From Lachnospiraceae bacterium (GTDB lineage: Bacteria > Bacillota > Clostridia > Lachnospirales > Lachnospiraceae): DNA of 32,513 bases. The stretch is taken from contig JAFQOW010000035.1 in assembly GCA_017412055.1 (NCBI GenBank), positions 1 to 32,513 of the forward strand, given 5' to 3'. This document shows positions 1 to 6,496 of this stretch, one piece after another; position 1 is the first letter of the stretch; each line of letters starts with the position of its first letter. A program made the position numbers and the translations under genes. The notes under the pieces were generated by a model that was not told the origin of the DNA, did not search any database, and worked only from the letters and a program-made list of their open reading frames with translations.

Positions 1-82
1 GCACTTCTCCTTGTGTTAACTTACCTCTAAACGATAATACATTATATAGTTCCAATGTTTGTCCTGTTTTAATCTCCATCAT
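1..82 (-). CDS. Unidentified protein, N-terminal fragment (cut by window edge)
   Basis: Only the first 27 codons are inside the window, beginning MMEIKTGQTLELYN and ending near TQGEV. The start at 82 has a GGGAG ribosome-binding site about 9 bases upstream. The gene directly follows its own sigma-A promoter, c-di-GMP-I riboswitch and terminator, a second copy of the module in front of the bacteriocin-like gene, so the two transcription units should respond to the same signal. No double-glycine leader or membrane segment is seen in the visible part. I do not recognise the family; a role with the bacteriocin (partner, immunity, export) is only a guess from location. Confidence 0.6.
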   Translation of the reverse strand, partial: MMEIKTGQTLELYNVLSFRGKLTQGEV

Positions 83-115
83 CTTTCATCTCTCCCTAAT
101 AACTGTCATTATAAT

Positions 116-159
116 AAAAAAAGTCACAACAACTAGCTTCTAAACTAATCATTGCAACC
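116..159 (-). terminator. Intrinsic terminator / expression platform of riboswitch 2
   Basis: On the minus strand a stem of about 16 bp (many G-U pairs) joins GGTTGCAATGATTAG with CTAGTTGTTGTGAC and is followed by a run of U. The 5' arm reuses the 3' closing strand (GGTTGC) of the aptamer. Terminator and ligand-bound aptamer should therefore be mutually exclusive, predicting an ON switch for the gene starting at 82. Confidence 0.75.
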
Positions 160-252
160 GAACTATCATAATAATCTATTGTTCCCTAATAAACTATCGT
201 AGACTCCCAGCTTTGCGTCCTTATATTTCTACAAGTTTGCCCATCTTTTTAT
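152..252 (-). promoter_or_regulatory. c-di-GMP-I (GEMM-I) riboswitch aptamer, copy 2
   Basis: The minus strand carries the GEMM-I landmarks in order: GGGCAAAC; a P2 hairpin CUUGUA-GAAA-UAUAAG with a GAAA tetraloop; GGACGCAAAGC; a receptor-like UCUACG...UAUGA pair flanking a long AU-rich P3 arm; and the closing GGTTGC. Compared with the copy at 1129-1230, P2 and P3 differ at paired positions while pairing is kept. The family binds cyclic di-GMP. It lies between its promoter (268-296) and terminator (116-159). Confidence 0.88.
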
Positions 253-267
253 CCCTGATATTTATGT

Positions 268-296
268 ATTATAGTTTTATCACGCTAATCTGTCAA
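268..296 (-). promoter_or_regulatory. Sigma-A promoter of riboswitch unit 2
   Basis: Perfect consensus on the minus strand: -35 TTGACA (296-291), 17-base spacer, -10 TATAAT (273-268). Transcription would start just upstream of the riboswitch aptamer, so the downstream gene is a separate unit from the bacteriocin gene pair. Confidence 0.85.
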
Positions 297-340
297 TACT
301 TTTTTCAGGCAGATTTAATGTACATATTTAGCAAGGTGCG

Positions 341-381
341 TTATTTGTGTGCACAGAACCAAGACTATTACACACAAATAA
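341..381. repeat. Perfect 11-bp inverted repeat (3' hairpin)
   Basis: TTATTTGTGTG at 341-351 is exactly complementary to CACACAAATAA at 371-381, with a 19-base loop. It lies just past the stop of the small membrane-protein gene (413) and before the next promoter, where a 3' end is expected. No U-run follows on either strand, so a standard intrinsic terminator is not claimed. Confidence 0.5.
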
Positions 382-412
382 CTACTATACTTACTACTAT
401 AACATTTATGTA

Positions 413-616
413 TTACTTATCTTCTCTTAGCCAATACTTGATACATTTAATCCCAAGTATCAATGCATTTAAAAACAAAATTACAACTAAAAATGTTAAC
501 ATTATCCTCACAACTATATTACTAGCAAATGGAATAAAAAATAATGACAAACCTAAAAGCACAAATAAAATTTTATTTCTCTTTATATCCTTATCATTTA
601 AAATCTTCATAAGCAT
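413..616 (-). CDS. Small two-helix membrane protein, candidate bacteriocin immunity protein
   Basis: A 67-residue protein with a charged N-terminus (MLMKILNDKDIKRNK), two hydrophobic helices (about residues 16-33 and 36-57) and a basic/acidic tail ending YWLREDK. A strong GGAGGTG ribosome-binding site sits about 6 bases before the ATG at 616. It starts 37 bases after the stop of the double-glycine-leader peptide gene, with no promoter or terminator between, so the two look co-transcribed. Small hydrophobic proteins in this position commonly protect producers of class II bacteriocins. That role is inferred from size, topology and location; no family was recognised. Confidence 0.7.
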   Translation of the reverse strand: MLMKILNDKDIKRNKILFVLLGLSLFFIPFASNIVVRIMLTFLVVILFLNALILGIKCIKYWLREDK

Positions 617-652
617 ATAACACCTCCCTTTTTATCCAATAAGATAATCTCT

Positions 653-913
653 TTAATATGCAGCTCCTGCAGCAAATCCTGCTGTAAATCCTGCTGTTGC
701 TCCACCGATTGCTCCTGCTGTAGTTCCTGAAATAGTTCCAACAATTGGAAGTGTAACTGTTCCTACTGCTGCACCAGCTGCGCCGCCACCGAAAAATCCG
801 CCTACGCCTCCAGCAACACCCAATACCCATGCAAGTACTTTTCCACCGCCTTCGAATTCCATCATTTCACTTTCTGATAATTCGCAAAATCCATTGTTTA
901 AATAATTTTCCAT
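653..913 (-). CDS. Double-glycine-leader bacteriocin-like precursor peptide (class II, glycine-rich)
   Basis: An 86-residue precursor. The first 23 residues match a GG-type leader: Phe at -15, Leu at -12, Glu at -8, Met at -7, Phe at -4, and Gly-Gly at -2/-1 (residues 22-23). The predicted 63-residue core is a Gly/Ala-rich hydrophobic helix-former with repeated GxxxG-type spacing and no cysteine, as in unmodified pore-forming class II peptides of the Blp/class IIb type. The only Cys (residue 10) is in the leader. AGAAGGAGA precedes the ATG. The gene is downstream of a c-di-GMP-I riboswitch and is followed by a small two-helix membrane protein. No C39-peptidase ABC exporter lies in the window, so the exporter must be encoded elsewhere. 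Activity is inferred; two-peptide systems would need a partner not seen here. Confidence 0.82.
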   Translation of the reverse strand: MENYLNNGFCELSESEMMEFEGGGKVLAWVLGVAGGVGGFFGGGAAGAAVGTVTLPIVGTISGTTAGAIGGATAGFTAGFAAGAAY

Positions 914-944
914 TGTATAAATATCTCCTTCTCATAATTTTTTT

Positions 945-995
945 CACTTATTATTAAAAGCTATATAATTAACCATGGTACTTTTTTAATAAGTG
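945..995. repeat. 9-bp inverted repeat in the bacteriocin leader
   Basis: CACTTATTA (945-953) and TAATAAGTG (987-995) are perfect complements separated by 33 bases, between the riboswitch terminator and the ribosome-binding site of the bacteriocin-like gene. It could fold the 5' leader or be an operator; AT-rich chance pairing is possible. Confidence 0.35.
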
Positions 996-1090
996 CTTTG
1001 CTTTTATATAAAGTGATTTAAATTAAACCACATTATATCTTAATTTTACTGACTACAATTTATTATCAGCTATGTATTTTTCTTTATAAG

Positions 1091-1136
1091 TAAAAACGGT
1101 CACAATAATTGATAATCACACCAATTACTGCAACCG
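1091..1136 (-). terminator. Intrinsic terminator / expression platform of riboswitch 1
   Basis: A 15-bp stem pairs CGGTTGCAGTAATTG (1136-1122) with CAATTATTGTGACCG (1111-1097) using three G-U pairs, and is followed by UUUUU. The 5' arm includes the aptamer's closing GGTTGC. Ligand-stabilised aptamer should block the terminator, so c-di-GMP is predicted to allow read-through into the bacteriocin-like gene. Confidence 0.8.
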
Positions 1137-1230
1137 AACTATCATAATAATTTGTACATTACTTGTCCAAATTATCTTAGACTTCTAGCTTTGCGTCCCC
1201 ATATTTCTATAAGTTTGCCCCTCTTTGCTA
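1129..1230 (-). promoter_or_regulatory. c-di-GMP-I (GEMM-I) riboswitch aptamer, copy 1
   Basis: The minus strand shows GGGCAAAC; P2 hairpin CUUAUA-GAAA-UAUGGG; GGGACGCAAAGC; UCUAAG ... UAUGA, matching the tetraloop-receptor strands; a perfect AUAAUUUG/CAAAUUAU P3 arm; and closing GGTTGC able to pair with upstream GCAA. These are the conserved landmarks of the cyclic di-GMP-I family. It lies about 20 bases below a consensus promoter and about 215 bases upstream of the bacteriocin-like start codon. Confidence 0.92.
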
Positions 1231-1253
1231 TTTTATTCTTCCCTATGTGGGTA

Positions 1254-1282
1254 ATTATATTATTCCCTCTGGAAATTGTCAA
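1254..1282 (-). promoter_or_regulatory. Sigma-A promoter of riboswitch unit 1
   Basis: Perfect consensus on the minus strand: TTGACA (1282-1277), 17-base spacer, TATAAT (1259-1254). It drives the riboswitch leader and the bacteriocin-like gene pair. Having the same strength and geometry as the promoter at 268-296 suggests the whole module was duplicated. Confidence 0.87.
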
Positions 1283-1364
1283 TATATTTTTTAAATATTT
1301 TAATTTTGAATTTGCGTTTTTGTTCTTATTCTCTATTGACAACACAATTCGATAAATTTCGACA

Positions 1365-4300
1365 TTATTTTATATTTCTTTTAATCTTTTTCTTATATAA
1401 CTTTAATGCTTTTCTCCCTTCATAATACATCTTTAATGCTACTGCCACTTCAGTATTATCTATTTCAGCATCCCTATAAGCTGCTTTTTCCACAAGCTCA
1501 ATAAATGGCATTATATCATAACCAATCAACTTGTTAAAGACTACACCATACTCATTTGGTGTATATAACTCTCCATTGCTTATATAGACTTCTCCATATT
1601 TATTCACCAATCTTTTATATAACATAGCTATTGCCCTTTTAGGTTCAGCCTTTTTTATTTTATCCATATTGAGTTTTTCTTGTATAACAGGCACCAGTAC
1701 TCTTACTATAAATATTATTACAATACAAACTGCTGAAAGAGCTGCAAAAATAAGCAGAATTCTATATCCAAGCACAAGAGCATAATTAACAAAACCTCCA
1801 TTTAGCTGCGTTCTTTCATTTTCTACAGAAACCGTAGGCTCATAAACTATATAACCAAGATTTTCTATATATACCTCAGGGTATGCATGTGAACACTTTG
1901 TTCTCACCACATATTCCGTCTCATATGAAAGTCCTATTTCCTCATCTGGCACAAAACCTTCCACATACCTTACTGTAAGACCTACAGCCCTTGCCATAAG
2001 AACATATGCTGTGGCAAAATCTGAACAGGTTCCTGTTTTACTGTTAAATACAAAATATTCAACACTGTCATCAGAAGCATCATATTCTAAATCATACACA
2101 AATCCATTGTTATGAAAATATTTTGCAAGCGCCTCCGCCTTCTCCCAATCATATTTACAATCTTTTGTTATTTCTAAAGCAAGCTTCCTTATTCTTTCAG
2201 ATATTTCTTTTGAATTATTCTCGCTTGCGCTTCCATATAAGTATGCCTCTTTTGCCTGCTCATCAAAAGCTTGTACAACCTTTGCATACATATCTTCCCC
2301 ATGTTCTAAAAGTATATAGATTAATTCTTTTCTCATTTCTTCAGCCTTTAATCTATCAAGATTAGAAATACCAAGCTTAATCCACATATCCTTTATGCCA
2401 GCTATATCATAATATACTACAGAATATTTTATATTCTTATATATTAATCCTGTTTTGTTTCCAAAAATTCCATGAGGTGTTATATATACATCTCCCTCTT
2501 GGTCCATTCTTACCTTTATAGCACCTTCTGGTGTAATGTATGTATCACTTTCATAATTATGAGCCCTTATATCCATTGAAGTCATATCGATGACAATATT
2601 ATGTCCTATAACACCTGTTAACCCATATTTCTCAAGAAATCCTGGACTTAACTCCTGGGCTTTTAATAGTGCATCAGCAAACATTTGGTTATTTAAATTT
2701 TTTGTATTTTCATACCACTTTTCGCTATTGATACTGTTAGTCTGATATGACTTATCCTTATACCATCTATCCTTCTCAAAATCGTAATAATCAAAAACCT
2801 GTCTTCTTAGATAAAGCATACCGTCTGCACGCACACCTTCTACAGTATATAGCTTTCTATTTGTAATCTTGCTAAATTTATCAGCGTTTCCTGAATATTC
2901 ATTACTTTTTTTGTACTCATCAGGTAAATCAACTGTTGTATTTCCGCCTAAAAATAATTCTTCAAATATGTAGTAACATTTTGTATCCTCACTCTTAGGT
3001 ATAGCCAATGATGTAACCACAAATATTACGCCATACAATATAAGTGAAAGGATTCCCGCTACATTTCCTACAATTCTTTTTCCCTTATCTCTCTGCTTTC
3101 TTGTGTTCAATAAAAAAGCAAGAACATTTAGGGCAACCACAAACATCACATAAACTATATTGACTTCCTTAATAACCTTTACATATATTATAAATGGTAT
3201 CATTGAAACAAACAGTAATGCTGATGTTCGATAATATACGCTAGTATAATAAAATATTACCATTGTAAAAAATACTGTAAAAACAAGTATCAGTGATGTC
3301 AATGTCAATGTGGTATTTTCAACTAAATCTCCTCCTGACATAAACCATTGAGTATATTGACCGCTTTTAATTGTAATTCCAATAAATGAGGTTAATAAAA
3401 CCAGTATCAGGATGGTTATTACAAATCCACCCACTACACTGTTCTTTTTTGCATAATTGCATAGCCAAACTATAAGCCCACAAGTTATAGCCTGTGCAAT
3501 TGTCCATATTGAAATCAGAGAAATATTAAATACTGAAAATACTGTGATACTTAGCGCAAATGCCAACAGATATGGTATTACATAAGGTCTTGCGGCATTT
3601 ATCACCTTATCCTTTAATTTTTCCCTAACCTTTTTATTCTCCTTCTTCTCCTTGGCAAAATGTATTCTTTTTATCCCACTTTCCTCAGCGCCACTATTTT
3701 TCGCATCCTCATATGAAGAAAAAACTGCTGACTTTGATATGTCTATAACCTTTTCAAGATGCGTATATATATTATTGTAGCTACATGGTGTAGATATAAT
3801 GATACCTGCCACATCATTTGATAATAATCCTATAGGGAATCGCTTAAATTGACTATCTTGCAAAAAGCTGTAACCTGCCATTAATAAGCGTATATTTTCT
3901 ACATCCTTATCATCATCTATAGAATAACTTTCAAATCCATCATCCCATCTTACATAAAAATTCACTGAATAATTATTAAATACAAGACTTCTTATAATAC
4001 CAAGAGCATTTTCCACTGCATCCTCTGCAAGCTTTGGCAATATCTCATCCCTTGAATAACTGTGACGAATATCATCAAAACATTCATCATCTATGTCTAT
4101 ACCATATCTTATAAATACACTGTCAAGAATTACTGTAGCAGACCTTGATGCCATCTCATCATCAAGTCTTACCAAAAGCTTATCTCTTTTAGCAGACTGC
4201 TTCCAATTAATCCTTTTTAATGGATCACCAGGAACATATTCTCTATTTTCATATCCAGGAAATCCGCCAAAGGTATGCATACTGCTCTCGACAGTATCCT

Positions 4301-4880
4301 CACTGTCATCAGCATTCATAGAAAGCTGCATAATCTTTAATATTCTGTCGTCTTTTATAGATATTTCAGCGATATCTGGTATTACTTTAACTCTTTTTCT
4401 ATTGATAGCATCATCAGACTTCTTTATCTTAAATGACACAAGTCCTAAATAATCAGTTACTCTTATCTGTTCTACACCTACAACAGAAGGACCTGATATC
4501 CTAGCTTCATATGTTATCTTCACCTCACCAGCCATACGTGGTCCAACAGAGCATAAAATACGCTCTTCTTTACTTTTTATACCTTCTCCATTTAATACCA
4601 CAAGCTCTATAGGTGTTGTAGGAAATATTGACTGATTCTTAATATTAACTACCATACAGCATTTGTCACCCTTTGACATGACACATTCATCCATATGATA
4701 GGTAACACCTATACATTTACTTGTTATCCAAGCAAAAAACACTGACATAACAGGAGCCAAAATTAATGCTATAAGCATAAACCAACCTACATTTGCATTA
4801 AGATATAAGGCAAATATGATTGCCAGTATAAGTGCCAATATGTAGCTGATTACTCCCTTTATTATTTTAATTAATTTCAT
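1365..4880 (-). CDS. DUF58-transglutaminase fusion, membrane protein
   Basis: This 1171-residue protein joins two modules that are usually separate genes. Residues 1-50 hold two membrane helices. The DUF58 signature (GYENREYVPGDP, then INWKQSAKRDKLLVR) is at about 209-238. A second set of helices spans about 430-630. A transglutaminase-like core follows, with the catalytic Cys in GTCSDFA (C952), His in SHAYPEVY (H998), and Glu in YEPT (E1014) where Asp is more usual. One more helix lies at about 1034-1064, before a cytoplasmic tail like the end of TgpA-type proteins. It starts 41 bases after the moxR-like gene, the usual MoxR-DUF58-TgpA partnership. The substrate is unknown; an envelope-assembly or protein cross-linking/hydrolysing role is inferred. 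Confidence 0.88.
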   Translation of the reverse strand: MKLIKIIKGVISYILALILAIIFALYLNANVGWFMLIALILAPVMSVFFAWITSKCIGVTYHMDECVMSKGDKCCMVVNIKNQSIFPTTPIELVVLNGEGIKSKEERILCSVGPRMAGEVKITYEARISGPSVVGVEQIRVTDYLGLVSFKIKKSDDAINRKRVKVIPDIAEISIKDDRILKIMQLSMNADDSEDTVESSMHTFGGFPGYENREYVPGDPLKRINWKQSAKRDKLLVRLDDEMASRSATVILDSVFIRYGIDIDDECFDDIRHSYSRDEILPKLAEDAVENALGIIRSLVFNNYSVNFYVRWDDGFESYSIDDDKDVENIRLLMAGYSFLQDSQFKRFPIGLLSNDVAGIIISTPCSYNNIYTHLEKVIDISKSAVFSSYEDAKNSGAEESGIKRIHFAKEKKENKKVREKLKDKVINAARPYVIPYLLAFALSITVFSVFNISLISIWTIAQAITCGLIVWLCNYAKKNSVVGGFVITILILVLLTSFIGITIKSGQYTQWFMSGGDLVENTTLTLTSLILVFTVFFTMVIFYYTSVYYRTSALLFVSMIPFIIYVKVIKEVNIVYVMFVVALNVLAFLLNTRKQRDKGKRIVGNVAGILSLILYGVIFVVTSLAIPKSEDTKCYYIFEELFLGGNTTVDLPDEYKKSNEYSGNADKFSKITNRKLYTVEGVRADGMLYLRRQVFDYYDFEKDRWYKDKSYQTNSINSEKWYENTKNLNNQMFADALLKAQELSPGFLEKYGLTGVIGHNIVIDMTSMDIRAHNYESDTYITPEGAIKVRMDQEGDVYITPHGIFGNKTGLIYKNIKYSVVYYDIAGIKDMWIKLGISNLDRLKAEEMRKELIYILLEHGEDMYAKVVQAFDEQAKEAYLYGSASENNSKEISERIRKLALEITKDCKYDWEKAEALAKYFHNNGFVYDLEYDASDDSVEYFVFNSKTGTCSDFATAYVLMARAVGLTVRYVEGFVPDEEIGLSYETEYVVRTKCSHAYPEVYIENLGYIVYEPTVSVENERTQLNGGFVNYALVLGYRILLIFAALSAVCIVIIFIVRVLVPVIQEKLNMDKIKKAEPKRAIAMLYKRLVNKYGEVYISNGELYTPNEYGVVFNKLIGYDIMPFIELVEKAAYRDAEIDNTEVAVALKMYYEGRKALKLYKKKIKRNIK

Positions 4881-4921
4881 ACTATTCTACTTTCCAAGTA
4901 CATTATATATATCCGTTAAGC

Positions 4922-5848
4922 TTACTCTACAGGAACCATAACCATTTTTAATATCTCTCTTATTGCCTGTTCATTATCAGAAACTGCCGATTTCCCCTTA
5001 GATGTAAGCATAATTCTATGAGAAAAAACATATGGTGCAAGTTCTTTTACATCATCAGGCAACACGTAATCTCTACCTTTTACAAATGCATAGGCCTTTG
5101 CCATCTTATACATAGCAATACTTCCTCTAGGGCTAACTCCCAGCTTAATTAAATCTGCATTTCTTGTTGCCTCTGTAATATTTACAATATACTCTCTTAT
5201 AGGCTCTGAACAATATACATTGTTAACCTTTTCAGAAAGCATAACTATATCCTCACAAGAAATTACCTGTGAAAGCTGCTTAGGCTGAATATTATTTTCA
5301 TTTCTTAATAAAATATCTAACTCTTCTTTCTTACTAGGATAGCCTATACTTATCTTAATGATAAATCTATCCATCTGTGCCTCTGGCAAATGATATGTTC
5401 CAAATGTTTCTATAGGGTTTTGTGTAGCAAGCACCATAAATGGTCTTGGAAGCTCATATGTAGCGCCATCAATACTTACCTGTCTTTCTTCCATAACTTC
5501 TAGAAGTGCTGACTGGGACTTTGGTGATGAACGATTTATTTCATCAGCCAATAGAAAATTACAAAATGTTGCACCTTTTTTAAATTCAGTTTCCTTTGTA
5601 ATGGTATTAATCATAGAAAATCCTGTTATATCTGTAGGCATAATATCTGGTGTCATCTGCAATCTTCCAAACTGCCCTCTGCAGGAACTTGCAAGAGCAG
5701 AAACAAGCTGTGTTTTACCAACTCCAGGAACATCCTCTATAAGAACATGTCCACCAGCCAACATAGCTGATACTACTAACTCAATTATATTTCTTTTACC
5801 AACTATAATCTTTTCCACATTATTAATAAGCGCTTTTATTTTTTCCAT
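4922..5848 (-). CDS. MoxR-family AAA+ ATPase
   Basis: A 308-residue protein typical in length for MoxR ATPases, which act as chaperones for neighbouring DUF58/VWA proteins. It has a Walker A motif at 39-47 (DVPGVGKTQ), Walker B at 99-106 (LLADEINR), sensor 1 ATQNP at 141-145 and the conserved EAQMDRF at 156-162. AGAGG precedes the ATG, and an extended -10 promoter lies upstream. It is the first gene of a two-gene unit with the DUF58-transglutaminase fusion, so the ATPase most likely remodels or activates that membrane partner. Family assignment is secure; the process is not known. Confidence 0.93.
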   Translation of the reverse strand: MEKIKALINNVEKIIVGKRNIIELVVSAMLAGGHVLIEDVPGVGKTQLVSALASSCRGQFGRLQMTPDIMPTDITGFSMINTITKETEFKKGATFCNFLLADEINRSSPKSQSALLEVMEERQVSIDGATYELPRPFMVLATQNPIETFGTYHLPEAQMDRFIIKISIGYPSKKEELDILLRNENNIQPKQLSQVISCEDIVMLSEKVNNVYCSEPIREYIVNITEATRNADLIKLGVSPRGSIAMYKMAKAYAFVKGRDYVLPDDVKELAPYVFSHRIMLTSKGKSAVSDNEQAIREILKMVMVPVE

Positions 5849-5892
5849 AACAAACCTCTTAACATATATTTTTTCACATTAACTTTTGAAAT

Positions 5893-5922
5893 AGTATATC
5901 ATATGTAATACATAATTATCAA
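5893..5922 (-). promoter_or_regulatory. Promoter of the moxR-like operon
   Basis: -35 TTGATA (5922-5917), 18-base spacer, -10 TATACT (5898-5893) with an upstream TG, giving an extended -10. It lies between the tRNA terminator and the moxR-like start codon. Confidence 0.6.
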
Positions 5923-5939
5923 AAAGTTTTTTTGAGAAC

Positions 5940-5980
5940 AAAAAAATAGCCCAATCTGAAATATTTCAAGATTTGAGCTA
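5940..5980 (-). terminator. Terminator of the tRNA unit
   Basis: Immediately below tRNA-Leu a long imperfect stem joins TAGCTCAAATCTTGAAA and TTTCAGATTGGGCTA and ends in seven U residues. Confidence 0.8.
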
Positions 5981-5991
5981 CAAAATATAAA

Positions 5992-6077
5992 TGCCGGCGA
6001 CCGGAATCGAACCGGTACGGGAGATTAGTCCCGCAGGATTTTAAGTCCTGTGCGTCTGCCAGTTCCGCCACGCCGGC
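5992..6077 (-). tRNA. tRNA-Leu (UAA)
   Basis: An 86-base class II tRNA. The acceptor stem GCCGGCG/CGCCGGC is perfect, with discriminator A. Anticodon stem-loop GGACTTAAAATCC gives anticodon TAA. A long variable arm and the GGTTCGATTCC T-arm are present. CCA is not encoded. It lies 4 bases below tRNA-Tyr in one unit. Confidence 0.96.
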
Positions 6078-6081
6078 ATAA

Positions 6082-6163
6082 TGGGCAGTGGTGGATTCGA
6101 ACCACCGAAGCAAGTTGCAGCAGATTTACAGTCTGTCCCCTTTGGCCACTCGGGAAACTACCC
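6082..6163 (-). tRNA. tRNA-Tyr (GUA)
   Basis: An 82-base class II tRNA with acceptor GGGTAGT/ACTGCCC, discriminator A, anticodon loop CTGTAAA (anticodon GTA), a long variable arm and T-arm GGTTCGAATCC. No encoded CCA. First gene of a Tyr-Leu pair; its promoter is not clear because the upstream DNA is a palindrome block. Confidence 0.95.
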
Positions 6164-6188
6164 ATAATAGATATGAAAGCGATCAGAT

Positions 6189-6241
6189 GCGGATATAATT
6201 GTTTTTCTCGAGCTTGCTCGGTGAAAAATGATTATATACGC
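6189..6241. repeat. Long imperfect hairpin upstream of tRNA-Tyr
   Basis: GCG-ATATAAT-TTTTTC-CGAGC around a TT loop pairs outward with GCTCG-GAAAAA-ATTATAT-CGC, giving a nested palindrome of about 50 bases. It abuts the three-unit tandem repeat at 6251-6398. Confidence 0.65.
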
Positions 6242-6250
6242 AGATGAACA

Positions 6251-6398
6251 TTTGCGAAGCAAATGATAGCGAAAAAATCTGTGATTTTTGAGCGACCCGC
6301 TTTGCTTGCAAATGGTAGCGAGAAAGTCGAAGACTTTCGAGATACACGCTTTTGCGAAGCAAATGATAGCGAAAAATCTTTGATTTTGAACTACCCGC
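6251..6398. repeat. Three tandem 49-50 bp units, each with two small hairpins
   Basis: Units at 6251-6300, 6301-6349 and 6350-6398 share the plan TTTGC-loop-GCAAA, then TGRTAGCG, then a second hairpin, and end in CCCGC or CACGC. The second hairpin is AAAAATC/GATTTTT in unit 1, GAAAGTC/GACTTTC in unit 2 and AAAATC/GATTTT in unit 3, so changes in one arm are matched in the other. The block lies between the GH13 gene and the tRNA pair. Reading frames through it give repetitive nonsense peptides and are not genes. Confidence 0.75.
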
Positions 6399-6427
6399 TT
6401 TAACATACATTTATTTACTTTTTCCGT

Positions 6428-6474
6428 AGTAAATAATAGCACAGCTTTTTAAATTAAGCAAGCTATTATTTACT
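6428..6474. repeat. 13-bp perfect inverted repeat 3' of the GH13 gene
   Basis: AGTAAATAATAGC (6428-6440) pairs perfectly with GCTATTATTTACT (6462-6474), with further AGCTT/AAGC pairing inside. It lies 23 bases past the GH13 stop codon and may mark its mRNA 3' end, although no U-run follows on the minus strand. Confidence 0.5.
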
Positions 6475-6496
6475 AGATTTATATTTATTTTTCAGT

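Noticed and set aside
213-620. Plus-strand open frame of 135 codons across the left-end locus
   Set aside because: It runs antisense through the riboswitch, its promoter and the small membrane-protein gene, with no ribosome-binding site.
594-830. Minus-strand reading frame of 78 codons (Arg/Cys/Trp-rich) overlapping the bacteriocin-like gene
   Set aside because: It is a frame-shifted reading of the Gly/Ala-rich repeat codons; no ribosome-binding site, and it overlaps two better-supported genes.
1152-1355. Plus-strand open frame of 67 codons
   Set aside because: It is antisense to riboswitch copy 1 and its promoter.
1358-1364. Perfect Spo0A box TGTCGAA (minus strand) upstream of the bacteriocin promoter
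   Set aside because: It is a single 7-mer about 75 bases above the -35 and touching the upstream gene's stop codon; expected by chance in this much AT-rich DNA.
6251-6398. CRISPR array
   Set aside because: Units are contiguous with no unique spacers, each unit is internally palindromic, and no cas genes are nearby.
6158-6442. Two minus-strand frames (94 and 75 codons) with repeated FRYHLL peptides
   Set aside because: The repetition comes from the tandem hairpin DNA; no ribosome-binding site or family.
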